Assembly (NCBI RefSeq): GCF_021352225.1
Contig: NZ_JAAUVI010000001.1
Location: forward strand, 1,026,191 to 1,090,190
DNA: 64,000 nucleotides
Origin: Methylobacterium sp. C25
Lineage (GTDB): Bacteria; Pseudomonadota; Alphaproteobacteria; Rhizobiales; Beijerinckiaceae
Reading direction: 5' to 3'
A program made the translations under genes and the position numbers. Below, one piece after another: positions 8,354 through 16,422 of the stretch. The stretch's first letter is position 1; each line of letters opens with the position of its first letter. The notes below the pieces were generated by a model, which was not told where the DNA came from, searched no databases, and saw only the letters and a list, made by a program, of their open reading frames with translations.

Positions 8354-8983
8354 TCAATGCTGAGCGAAGCCGGCCGCCATGTTGATGGCGAGGGCCAGAA
8401 TGCTCGTGTTGAAGAAATAAGCGTAGACCGTCTGCACCGTCGCGATGCGACGCATGCGCTTCGACGTGATGTCCGTGTCGGAGGTTTGCGATGTCGCCCC
8501 GATCGTCACGGCGAAGTACAGGAAATCCCAGAAATCCGGCCTGGTGTCGCCGTTGAAATCCAGTCCGCCGCGGCTGTCCCGGTTCCCGTCCGACCCGTAA
8601 TAGACGTGGGCATAGTGGATCGTGAAGACGATCTGGACGAAGACCCAGGTGCAGACCATCGTCGCGGCTGCCAGGACCAGGTGAGCCACCATGTCGGCAT
8701 CATGCTCCTGCTGGCCGAAGACCAGCATGGCGACGGAGCCGATGCTCGCCGCCGCCGCCAGAATGGCAAAGACCGAGATCACCAGCGCACTGTCGTCGAG
8801 CCGCGAAGCCTCGCGACGGAGGGCATCGTGCGAGCCGCTGGAGGCCTGCCGGATCACCAGCGTCGTGTAGATGACGACGCCGGCGCACCAGCCGACGAGA
8901 AGTCGGCTCCAGATCGATGCGAAGGGCAAAGCTGCCGCCAGGACGATCGTGACGACGATCGCGCCGAGGAGGCGCGGACGCAT
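8354..8983 (-). CDS. DUF1345 family integral membrane protein
   Basis: About 209 residues with four to five transmembrane helices and the DUF1345 signature: FTIHYAHVYY near the middle and DFWDFLYFAVTIGATSQTSDT with conserved TSD near the end. The family contains potassium-channel-like P-loop remnants but has no proven function. The start is uncertain: ATG at 8983 (MRPRLLGAI) is used, and a GTG at 9007 would give VNPFRAFW ahead of it. It is downstream of the BrnA-like gene on the same strand. Confidence 0.8.
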   Translation of the reverse strand: MRPRLLGAIVVTIVLAAALPFASIWSRLLVGWCAGVVIYTTLVIRQASSGSHDALRREASRLDDSALVISVFAILAAAASIGSVAMLVFGQQEHDADMVAHLVLAAATMVCTWVFVQIVFTIHYAHVYYGSDGNRDSRGGLDFNGDTRPDFWDFLYFAVTIGATSQTSDTDITSKRMRRIATVQTVYAYFFNTSILALAINMAAGFAQH

Positions 8984-9050
8984 CCAGAATGCCCGGAACG
9001 GGTTCACGGACAAGCGATGCCCCTTCGTCGCCCCGCTCCGGCCGGCGCCC

Positions 9051-9281
9051 TCAGGCGAGGCCAACGGCCTTGCGGAGCGCGGCGTTGAGCCGATCCTGCC
9101 ATCCCGGCCCATCGGCCTGGAAATGCTCGAGCACGTCGCGATCGATGCGCAGCGAGACCTGCTCGCGCGCGCCGGGAATGGTCGGCGCCTTCGCGGCGAC
9201 CGGAGCCTCGATCGGCTTCGTCGTTGTTTTCTTGAAGGCCGCCTCCGCCGCGTCGCGGGCGCTCATCGTCGATCTCGCCAT
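9051..9281 (-). CDS. BrnA-like antitoxin/DNA-binding protein (solitary)
   Basis: A 76-residue protein whose C-terminal half, REQVSLRIDRDVLEHFQADG then PGWQDRLNAALRKAV, is the ribbon-helix-helix block of BrnA antitoxins. The N-terminal 45 residues are basic and Ala/Thr/Pro-rich. Start at 9281 follows GGAGAG. BrnA normally follows a BrnT toxin gene. No BrnT-like sequence is visible in the 150 bp upstream, where the next gene encodes a receiver-like protein, so this is an orphan or works as a stand-alone repressor. Confidence 0.65.
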   Translation of the reverse strand: MARSTMSARDAAEAAFKKTTTKPIEAPVAAKAPTIPGAREQVSLRIDRDVLEHFQADGPGWQDRLNAALRKAVGLA

Positions 9282-9432
9282 GGCTCTCGCTCTCCGCCGG
9301 TCGGTCCGGCCGTCCCGTCGACCTCGGGAAGCGCAGAACGGGACAGCGTGGTGTCTTTCCTCGCGACCGACGCTGTCAAGCGCTCTCGTCGAAGCAGGGA
9401 CGCGGACCGCACGGAGGAGCGGCCAACCGATC

Positions 9433-9684
9433 CTAACGCTGCTCGATCTCGGTTCCCCGCTCGCGAAGCTCGCCGAGGAAGGCCTGGCAGTCGCGGGATG
9501 CGTCCGCGACGACGATCGCGACGACCGGCGTCTCTTCTTCCAGCCAGGCAGACGCATTCGCGCAGTCCGAGAAGCCGACCGTGTCGTAGCCGCTCGTGAC
9601 GAGCTCCCGGCACGCTCTCTCGCGCTCGGCCTTCGAGGGCACGACGACCAACGCGCGTTGGCGCAAGGGTTCGGCGCCGCTCAT
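9433..9684 (-). CDS. Short receiver-like protein translationally coupled to ku
   Basis: An 83-residue protein that begins with a response-regulator-like beta-alpha unit (RALVVVPSKAERERACRELV) and a second unit ending VVAIVVADASRDCQAFL. The acidic pair that would coordinate magnesium in a CheY receiver is absent (PSK at that place), and the last part of the fold is missing, so phosphotransfer is unlikely. Its ATG overlaps the Ku stop codon in an ATGA junction, so it is made with Ku from the same mRNA. Function unknown; a structural or partner role in end-joining is possible but unsupported. Confidence 0.6.
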   Translation of the reverse strand: MSGAEPLRQRALVVVPSKAERERACRELVTSGYDTVGFSDCANASAWLEEETPVVAIVVADASRDCQAFLGELRERGTEIEQR

Positions 9685-10598
9685 GCCGCCTTCTTCGTCT
9701 TGCGCGAAGCGGGCTTGCGCGAAGCGGTCTTGCGGGTGGCACTTCCGCCGGACGACCGCGCCGGAGTTTTCGTGGCGGTCTTCGCGCCCTCGGACTTCGC
9801 TGCGCCCGACTTCTCGGAGGCGATGCTGCGCTTGAGCGCCTCCATCAGGTTCACGACGTTGCCGGAGGTCTTCGCAGCCGCCTTCGCGGTCTTGGCGCCC
9901 TTGGCGGGCTTGGAGGCCTTGCCCTGAACCAGGGCGATCAGCGCGCCCTCGTAGCGGTCCTCGAAGGTCTTGGGGTCGAACTTGCGGGTGGCGCGGTCGA
10001 TCAGTTCCTCGGCGAGCGAGCGCATCTCGTCGGTGGGCTTCCCGTCCGGCATGTCCTCGAAATAGGCGGTCGGGGAGCGGATCTCGTCGTGGTAGCGCAG
10101 CAGCGTCGCGAGCAGGCCCTTGCCGTAGGGCTCCAGCAGGACGACGCGCTCGCGCCTGTAGATCACGAGCCGGCCGAGCCCGGCCATGCCCTTCTTCTTC
10201 ATGGCGTCGCGGATCACCGCGAAGGCCTCGCGCGACACCTTGTCCTCGGCCGCGAGATAGTAGGGCCGGTCGAGGTAGCGCTCGTCGACGTCGCTGCGGC
10301 GGCAGAACGCCTCGATGTTGATGGTGTGCGTGCTCTCCAGCGCGATCTCGTCGAGCTCGTCGCCTTCGATCGGCACGAGCTCGTCCTTGGCGACCTCGCA
10401 GCCCTTGATCTGGTCCTCGCGGTCGACCGGCTCTTCGGTGACCGAGTCGACGATCAGTTGCTTGATCCGATTTCCGGTCTCGCGGTTGATCGTGTGGCAC
10501 TTGAGATGAGACGAGGTGCTGACGGCCGGATACAGTCCGACCGAGCAGGACACCAGCGACAGGCGAAGATGACCCTTCCAATTCGCGCGGGCGGCCAC
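9681..10598 (-). CDS. ku: Non-homologous end-joining protein Ku
   Basis: A 305-residue bacterial Ku. Residues 1-255 match the homodimeric DNA-end-binding ring: RANWKGHLRLSLVSCSVGLY at the start, CHTINRETGNRIKQ, VPIEGDELDEI and RPYYLAAEDK. The last 50 residues are a Lys/Ala/Ser/Thr-rich tail, common in bacterial Ku and thought to aid DNA binding or LigD recruitment. It is divergent from ligD with a 207-bp shared promoter region. It acts on broken chromosome ends, holding them for LigD. Confidence 0.95.
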   Translation of the reverse strand: MAARANWKGHLRLSLVSCSVGLYPAVSTSSHLKCHTINRETGNRIKQLIVDSVTEEPVDREDQIKGCEVAKDELVPIEGDELDEIALESTHTINIEAFCRRSDVDERYLDRPYYLAAEDKVSREAFAVIRDAMKKKGMAGLGRLVIYRRERVVLLEPYGKGLLATLLRYHDEIRSPTAYFEDMPDGKPTDEMRSLAEELIDRATRKFDPKTFEDRYEGALIALVQGKASKPAKGAKTAKAAAKTSGNVVNLMEALKRSIASEKSGAAKSEGAKTATKTPARSSGGSATRKTASRKPASRKTKKAA

Positions 10599-10805
10599 GG
10601 CTCACTCCAGTGTTTCGGAAAGTCTAGACAGTCGAGACCACCGAGATCTTGAATCGCTCGGCGATACCGCGACTCAACCGGCCGCCGTATTGACTCGTTC
10701 CGTAGGATTTGATGCTGTGGATAACTTGGCTTCGACTTCACCGCGGGAAGCATTCGCAAGCCGGGGCGGGAACAGGACATCACCGTCTGCGGTTCATCTC
10801 GGGCG

Positions 10806-13322
10806 ATGGACAAGCTCCTCGATTCCTACCGCGCGAAACGCGACTTCGAGGTCTCGTCCGAGCCGAGCGGAGGACGCGGGCGCGCGGCCCGCAGGGCGCG
10901 CTTCGTCGTCCAGAAGCACGATGCCCGGCGTCTGCATTACGACCTGAGGCTCGAGGTCGACGGTGTCCTCAAGAGCTGGGCGGTGACGCGCGGCCCCAGC
11001 CTTGTGCCCTCCGACAAGCGCCTCGCCGTCGAGACCGAGGACCACCCGATCGAATACCTGCGCTGGGAAGGCGCGATCCCGAAGGGCCAGTATGGCGGCG
11101 GGACCATGATCGTCTGGGATACCGGCAGCTGGACGCCCGTCGGAGACGTCTCGGCCGGGCTCGCCAAGGGGCACCTGGAATTCACGCTTCGGGGGAAGCG
11201 CCTGAAGGGCCGCTGGCATCTCGTGCGCATGAAGGGCCGGGGCAGCGACAAGAAGGCGCCCTGGCTCCTGATGAAGGTCGAGGACGAGCACGCCCGGGCC
11301 AAGGACGAGGACGACATCCTCGACGAGCACGAGGCCTCGGTGCTCTCGGGGCGCACGAACGATCAGCTCGCCGAGAGCGGAGCCCTGAGGGCGGACCATC
11401 GCGACCGTGCCCGCGTGGCCGCCACGAGCAAGACGAGCGGCAGGGCGTCGGTGGCCCGGGCCTCGGGGGGGAGAAAGGCGATCCTCCCCGCCTTCGTCGA
11501 ACCCGCGCTCGCGACCCTGGTCGAGGCGGCTCCCAGCGGGCGGGACTGGCTCTTCGAGATCAAGCACGATGGCTACCGCATCCAGGCCCGGATCGACGGC
11601 GGCAAGGTCAAGCTGTCGACCCGCTCGGGCCTCGACTGGACGGCGAAGTTCAAGCCGGTCGCACAGGGCCTGAGGGCGCTGAAGCTGCCCTCTGCGCTGA
11701 TCGACGGCGAGATCGTCGTCGAGACCGCGAGCGGTGTGTCGAGCTTCTCTGCCCTCCAGCAGGCCTTGACCACCGGCGAGATCGAGCCTGCCGTCTTCTA
11801 CGCCTTCGACCTGCTCTATCTCGACGGCCGCGACCTGCGCGGCCTGCCGCTCACGGAGCGCAAGGACCTGCTGCAACAGGCCCTCGACGATGTCGGCCCG
11901 GACGCCCGCATCCGCTTCAGCGAGCATCTCGTCGAGGATGGCGCCGCCATGGCGCGGCATGCCTGCCAGCTCGGCCTCGAAGGCATCATCGCCAAGCGCG
12001 CGAGCGCACCGTACCGGTCTGGCCGCAGCGACCACTGGCGCAAGGTGAAGTGCACGGCCTCCGGCGATTTCGTGATCGGCGGCTACATGCCCTCGACCTC
12101 TGCGCCGCGCTCGATCGGCTCCCTGATCCTGGGGGTCCATGACGGAGACGCCTTCGTCCATGTCGGACGCGTCGGCACCGGCTTCACCAACACCACGGCG
12201 CGCAAACTCTGGAAGCAGCTCGACCCCTTGCGGATCGACGCGCCGCCATTCTCGGACGAGCTCCCCCCGCTCGCCAGACGGAACGCCAAATGGGTCGAGC
12301 CGCGGCTGGTCTGCGAGGTCACCCTGCGCGCCTTCACCAGCGACGGGCAGCTTCGCCACGCATCGTTCAAGACGCTGCGCCCGGACCTGCGGGCAGAGGA
12401 CGTGGTTCGCATGACGGAGTCGAAGCAGGCCAAGTCGCGGGCCAAGCCGAGCGCCAAGCGCTCGCCCAAGACCGGCAAGCATGGCGATGTGAGGCTGACC
12501 CACCCGGACCGGGTCTTGTGGGACGATATCGGCCTGACCAAGCAGGGCCTGTTCGAGTTCTACGCGGAGATCGCCGGGCACGTCCTGCCACACGTGGTCG
12601 ATCGGCCGCTGTCGCTGGTGCGCTGCCCCGAGGGCCTCGGCTCCTGCTTCTACCAGAAGCACGGCTGGGCCGGCATGGATGCGGCACATCTCCATGTCGA
12701 GAAGGCCGGCTCGGAGAGCGTGGTGGTGGTGCGCGACCGCGACGGCCTGCTCGCCCTCGTCCAGTCGAGCGTCCTGGAGATCCATCCCTGGGGCGCGACG
12801 CTGGACGATCCGGACAAGCCGGATCGTCTCGTCTTCGACCTCGACCCGGGCGAGGGAACCGGCTGGAGCGATCTCGTCGCGGGGGCGGGCGAGATCCGCG
12901 AGCGGCTCGACGGGTTGGGCTACGCGTCGTTCGTGAAGACGACCGGCGGCAAGGGGCTGCACGTGGTGGTGCCGCTCGCGCCGAAAGCGGGTTGGAACGA
13001 GGCCAAGGCGTTCTCGAAGCGCCTCGCGACCGAGATGGCGAAGGCGGCGCCGGACCGCTACGTCGCCACCGTTGCCAAGCGCGCGCGGGAGGGCCGGATC
13101 TTCATCGACTACCTACGCAATCAGCGAGGCGCGACGGCGGTCTCGGCCTTCTCGACCCGCGCTCGGCCGGGCGCACCGGTCTCGGTCCCGGTGGCGTGGG
13201 ACGAATTGCCCTCGCTCGGCTCAGGCAGCCGGTTCACCGTCGAGAACCTGTCGAGCCGCCTGGCCGCCGTCAGGCGTAATCCCTGGGCCGGCTTCGCGGA
13301 AGCAGCTCGAACGCTGAAGTGA
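10806..13322 (+). CDS. ligD: Multifunctional ATP-dependent DNA ligase D (PE-LIG-POL)
   Basis: An 838-residue LigD with all three domains in the order phosphoesterase-ligase-polymerase. The phosphoesterase is at about residues 30-190 (RLHYDLRLEVDGVLKSWAV, PKGQYGGG with the active-site region). The ligase is at 215-520, with the nucleotidyl-accepting Lys253 in EIKHDGYR and IDGEIV as motif III. The primase-like polymerase is at about 550-838, with VFDLDPGEG containing the metal-binding Asp pair and TTGGKGLHVVVPL. It partners with Ku, encoded divergently, in end processing and joining. A Lys/Ser-rich linker separates ligase and polymerase. Confidence 0.96.
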   Translation: MDKLLDSYRAKRDFEVSSEPSGGRGRAARRARFVVQKHDARRLHYDLRLEVDGVLKSWAVTRGPSLVPSDKRLAVETEDHPIEYLRWEGAIPKGQYGGGTMIVWDTGSWTPVGDVSAGLAKGHLEFTLRGKRLKGRWHLVRMKGRGSDKKAPWLLMKVEDEHARAKDEDDILDEHEASVLSGRTNDQLAESGALRADHRDRARVAATSKTSGRASVARASGGRKAILPAFVEPALATLVEAAPSGRDWLFEIKHDGYRIQARIDGGKVKLSTRSGLDWTAKFKPVAQGLRALKLPSALIDGEIVVETASGVSSFSALQQALTTGEIEPAVFYAFDLLYLDGRDLRGLPLTERKDLLQQALDDVGPDARIRFSEHLVEDGAAMARHACQLGLEGIIAKRASAPYRSGRSDHWRKVKCTASGDFVIGGYMPSTSAPRSIGSLILGVHDGDAFVHVGRVGTGFTNTTARKLWKQLDPLRIDAPPFSDELPPLARRNAKWVEPRLVCEVTLRAFTSDGQLRHASFKTLRPDLRAEDVVRMTESKQAKSRAKPSAKRSPKTGKHGDVRLTHPDRVLWDDIGLTKQGLFEFYAEIAGHVLPHVVDRPLSLVRCPEGLGSCFYQKHGWAGMDAAHLHVEKAGSESVVVVRDRDGLLALVQSSVLEIHPWGATLDDPDKPDRLVFDLDPGEGTGWSDLVAGAGEIRERLDGLGYASFVKTTGGKGLHVVVPLAPKAGWNEAKAFSKRLATEMAKAAPDRYVATVAKRAREGRIFIDYLRNQRGATAVSAFSTRARPGAPVSVPVAWDELPSLGSGSRFTVENLSSRLAAVRRNPWAGFAEAARTLK

Positions 13323-13499
13323 TCTTAGGCTTCGGATTGCTGTCCTGCTTCGACCTTGGCCCGCAGGATGGCCGCCTTGGCGAGACGTCTCGTATCGACG
13401 ATGTCCGCGAAACCGGTATTGCATAGAGGCGGAGCACCCTTCCGGGCACTCCGCCGCTCATTGGACGTCCCTAGACTCGATGCGGCGTCTTCGCGCCAA

Positions 13500-13733
13500 T
13501 TACATCATCCGCTTTTTCATCATCATCTTACGGTGATGCATCGACCGGTGATGATGCATCATCCGCTTCTTTTTCATCATCATCATTTTCTTGCGGCCCA
13601 TCATGGCGGTGTAGGCCGTCGGCGCTCCGCTCGCCTGCAGACCGTCCGGCGTCGCGGCCGAGGCCGAGCCGACGCCGAGGGTCAGCGCGCCGAGCAGCGT
13701 CGCCGTGGTGAGCACCAGTGTCGTGATTCGCAT
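13500..13733 (-). CDS. Exported small protein with Met/Lys/His/Arg-only tail
   Basis: A 77-residue protein: a clean signal peptide (MRITTLVLTTATLLGALTLG ending ASA), a short linker, then about 34 residues made almost only of Met, Lys, His and Arg (MMGRKKMMMMKKKRMMHHHR and so on). Start at 13733 is preferred over 13754 because GAGGGAG lies eight bases upstream. The composition suggests periplasmic metal (copper or nickel) or polyanion binding, but this is inference. No partner transporter is adjacent; the next gene, divergent, is a fasciclin-domain protein. A similar plan, with His instead of Met, occurs at 48777-49013. Confidence 0.7.
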   Translation of the reverse strand: MRITTLVLTTATLLGALTLGVGSASAATPDGLQASGAPTAYTAMMGRKKMMMMKKKRMMHHHRSMHHRKMMMKKRMM

Positions 13734-13753
13734 GATGATGGCTCCCTCTTGCA

Positions 13754-14190
13754 TGCTCTCGCTGCCGACGGGTGCCCTGGCCGTCTTCGTGGAGGTTCGG
13801 GCGTGGACCGCGCCGCCGGATCGAGCAGGCGGCGAGAAGCGGACGTGAGCACTGGAGGTGTCCGCCTCCGGCAGTGTGAGCCTCGGACGCGCCGGAACCA
13901 GAACATGGACACGGCCCGTGCGAGACGGTGACGCCTGTTTGGCAGGCGTCAGTGGCCTCTACGGAGCGCGAGACAGGAAAGTTTCGGCGAACGGTCTCGG
14001 AGGAGAGAAAAACTCCGCTGGTCCGACGATTCGGCGATGAGCTTGCCTGCATGGACCCCCGGGCCGGTCGGCTGTCCGGTCGACGCACGACCGATTGACG
14101 CGCAAGTCGGTTGCGCGAAACTTTTTTTCCGGCGGGTCCGTAAGCGCCGTCAGTTGGTCTCGATCGAGACGGCGAAACAAGGAAACGCAC
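13754..14190. other. Divergent promoter region with perfect hairpin
   Basis: About 435 bp between the Met-rich peptide gene and the fasciclin gene. No plausible gene. It contains a perfect 9-bp stem, TGACGCCTG (13929-13937) with CAGGCGTCA (13943-13951), loop of five bases, without a T tract, and an A/T-richer stretch with a run of seven T at 14123-14129. Promoters for both flanking genes should lie here. Confidence 0.45.
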
Positions 14191-14754
14191 ATGTTCAAGG
14201 GATTTCAAGGGCGCCGCGGCGCCTGCATGCTCGCGCTTGCCCTGACGCTGGGCGCGGCAGGAGCGGCCGAAGCCAAGAACCCGATGGTCGGCGGCGCTCC
14301 GATGTACGCCTCCAAGACCATCGTGGAGAACGCGGTCAACTCGAAGGACCACACCACCCTCGTCGCGGCCGTGAAGGCGGCCGGCCTCGTCGACACGCTC
14401 TCCGGCCCGGGACCGTTCACGGTGTTCGCGCCGACCAACGCCGCCTTCAACAAGCTGCCGCCGGGGACGGTCGACACGCTGGTTCAGCCCCAGAACAAGG
14501 GCACCCTCACCGCGATCCTGACCTATCACGTGGTGCCCGGCACCTACACGGCGAAGGACCTGATGGCCGCGGTCAAACAGGGCGGCGGACAGGCCACGCT
14601 CAAGACCGTCCAGGGCGAACCCCTCACCGTCACCACCAAGGGCAAGAAGGTCATGCTGACCGACGCCAAGGGCGGCATGGCCATGGTCACCACCGCCAAC
14701 GTGATGCAGTCGAACGGCGTGATCCACGTCATCAACGGCGTGCTGCAGCCCTAA
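14191..14754 (+). CDS. Secreted fasciclin (FAS1) domain protein
   Basis: A 187-residue protein with a signal peptide (CMLALALTLGAAGAAEA) and one FAS1 domain. H1 is present as GPFTVFAPTNAAF, the YH motif as LTYHVVPGTY, and the terminal GVIHVINGVLQP as H2. Start at 14191 follows AAGGAAAC; the nearby in-frame ATG at 14095 lacks a ribosome site and would bury the signal peptide. FAS1 proteins act in surface adhesion and matrix association. A bidirectional terminator separates it from the convergent porin gene. Confidence 0.92.
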   Translation: MFKGFQGRRGACMLALALTLGAAGAAEAKNPMVGGAPMYASKTIVENAVNSKDHTTLVAAVKAAGLVDTLSGPGPFTVFAPTNAAFNKLPPGTVDTLVQPQNKGTLTAILTYHVVPGTYTAKDLMAAVKQGGGQATLKTVQGEPLTVTTKGKKVMLTDAKGGMAMVTTANVMQSNGVIHVINGVLQP

Positions 14755-14777
14755 GAGACTGCAAGGCCGTCCATGTG

Positions 14778-14814
14778 AAAAATCGGCGAGGCAACAACGC
14801 GCTGCCTCGCCGAT
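14778..14814 (-). terminator. Rho-independent terminator between convergent genes
   Basis: ATCGGCGAGGCA (14782-14793) pairs perfectly with TGCCTCGCCGAT (14803-14814), 9-nt loop. On the minus strand the stem is followed by TTTTT (14778-14782 read in reverse), so it ends the outer-membrane protein transcript; the stem could also stop the fasciclin transcript. Confidence 0.8.
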
Positions 14815-14826
14815 CGGTGTCCGGTT

Positions 14827-15651
14827 TCAGTAGGTGCCGAACTTGAAGTTGATGCCAGCCCTGGCAATGGCACCTTCGGTGCGCGAGGTGACGTTGTAGC
14901 CGACGCCGGGGCCGCCGGTGGAAGCGACGAGCAGCGTGCGGGAACCGAGATCGTAGCGTAGGTACTCGCCCTTGATCGTCACGGCGCTCGACCTGAAGAA
15001 GTTCAGGAACGAGTCCGTGGGAAGGGCGTATTCGATACCTCCGCCATAGGCGTATCCGGTCTCGATCTGTGATCGGGAGCCGGCATAGGTGATCGGAGCC
15101 GCGGTCTGGAAGGTCACACCCTGGGAGACGTTGCCGTAGGCGAAGCCGCCGGTGCCGTACACGAGGACCCGGTCGAAGGCGTAGCCGATGCGCCCGCGCA
15201 CCGTGCCGAGGAAGTCGAGATCGGCGCGGTAGGTGTTCGTGAGAATGTTCGGATTGAATGCCGGACGGAAGATCGTCTCGGTGCGGCTCCGCTGAAGATC
15301 CATGTACTGGGCGTCAGCCTCGAGGCCGAAGACCACGCCCGAGCCTGGGGTCAGTTGGAAATTGTAGCCGACCTGACCACCGGCGCTGAACCCGTCCTGC
15401 GCCAGCGGGACCGCCGGACGGCGCAGGTCATTGACCACGTTGGCCTGGAGCGCGCCGATGCCGACCGTGCGCAGCGTATCGCTTTCCGTGTAGGCGTAGC
15501 CGGCATTGATACCGAAATAGGCGCCGGTCCAGGCGAAGACCGGGACTGGTGTGAAGACCGGCGGAGCCGATCGACGCGGTAGATCCGCGGCGATCGCACT
15601 CGTCGACAAGAGACCTGCTGCAACCGTCGTCAATACAGTCGAGAAGCGCAC
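14827..15651 (-). CDS. Omp25/31-type outer-membrane beta-barrel protein
   Basis: A 274-residue protein with signal peptide ending SAIAADLPRR, then FAWTGAYFGINAGYAYTES, the opening strand typical of the Omp25/Omp31 family of Hyphomicrobiales. Alternating hydrophobic strands (DFLGTVRGRIGYAFDRVLVY then TGGFAYGNV) follow, and it ends with NFKFGTY, matching the aromatic C-terminus recognised by BAM. It is an outer-membrane structural or small-pore protein. Its promoter lies in the long AT-rich region upstream (15652-16042). Confidence 0.9.
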   Translation of the reverse strand: MRFSTVLTTVAAGLLSTSAIAADLPRRSAPPVFTPVPVFAWTGAYFGINAGYAYTESDTLRTVGIGALQANVVNDLRRPAVPLAQDGFSAGGQVGYNFQLTPGSGVVFGLEADAQYMDLQRSRTETIFRPAFNPNILTNTYRADLDFLGTVRGRIGYAFDRVLVYGTGGFAYGNVSQGVTFQTAAPITYAGSRSQIETGYAYGGGIEYALPTDSFLNFFRSSAVTIKGEYLRYDLGSRTLLVASTGGPGVGYNVTSRTEGAIARAGINFKFGTY

Positions 15652-16042
15652 TTTAAATCCCCCTGAAAGTAAAAGATCGTGCGCAACTTATTTCAAAGTA
15701 TCGACCAACGATATGATATATATGCAACTGGATCTATCAAATAAAAACAGCATTTAATACTGACACGATTGAGTTGATAACTTAATCCTCTGCATATTTG
15801 AATTTATGTGCGGCAACTCCGCGCAGCCTTTCTCATAGTAATGGTGATGCGCTTTGCGATGCCCAATGCCGATGAGATCGTCGGCAGCTCGGAACGTCCA
15901 AGCCGGGCGCTCTGCCGTCAGTATCCAAGCGTAACCTAAGTCCGTCGTCGAAAACTGCGCGGCCAAGCGTATCGGACTGTGTTGGGTCGTACGCGAGCAA
16001 GTGAGCTCGCCCCAGGAGCTCGACAGAGCTGGTCGTCGCAGC
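15652..16042. other. AT-rich intergenic region upstream of the porin gene
   Basis: A 390-bp gap with strikingly low GC at about 15655-15830 compared with its neighbours. Open frames here have no protein-like composition. Expected to carry the porin promoter and 5' leader; small-RNA content cannot be judged by eye. Confidence 0.4.
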
Positions 16043-16417
16043 TTAGCCTGCGAAGGTCCGGATCGCTGCCTCGATCTTGCGCCGGTCGAATGGCTTGCCG
16101 AGCACGATGCCACGAGCGGGGATCTTTGCAGCCTCCCAAGGCTGCGACGAGATCATGATCAATTCGACGGGCGGCCAGCGGTCGCGGATGGTGATGGCCA
16201 ATTGCATGCCGACCGTCGAACCGCGCATGTCGAGATCGGTGAACACCGTGCGGATATCGGTGCGCGTCTCCAGCAGCCGGATGACCTCGGCGACGGTGGT
16301 GGCCTCGACGGCTTCGCAGCCGGCGTTCTCGACAAACTCCACCATCATCATCAGCAGGATTGGATCATCCTGGACTACGAGAACGTAGCTCGGCTGCGCA
16401 GGGTATCGTGAAGCCAT
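16043..16417 (-). CDS. Single-domain response regulator (receiver)
   Basis: A 124-residue CheY-like receiver: acidic pocket QDD at the N-terminus (VLVVQDDPILL), phospho-acceptor Asp in VFTDLDMRG, conserved Ser/Thr in MISS, and Lys in VLGKPFDRRKI. No output domain, so it works by protein contact or as a phosphate sink. It begins five bases after the stop of the HWE kinase gene and is almost certainly its partner. Confidence 0.9.
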   Translation of the reverse strand: MASRYPAQPSYVLVVQDDPILLMMMVEFVENAGCEAVEATTVAEVIRLLETRTDIRTVFTDLDMRGSTVGMQLAITIRDRWPPVELIMISSQPWEAAKIPARGIVLGKPFDRRKIEAAIRTFAG

Positions 16418-16422
16418 GAAAC

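Noticed and set aside
10794..12962. 722-codon open frame on the minus strand
   Set aside because: It is antisense to ligD, whose domains and motifs are unambiguous. High GC produces long shadow frames; its product is low-complexity Arg/Leu/Ala sequence with no family features.
15754..16113. 119-codon minus-strand frame beside the receiver gene
   Set aside because: It overlaps the receiver's 3' end in another frame and lacks a ribosome site; lies in AT-rich intergenic DNA.
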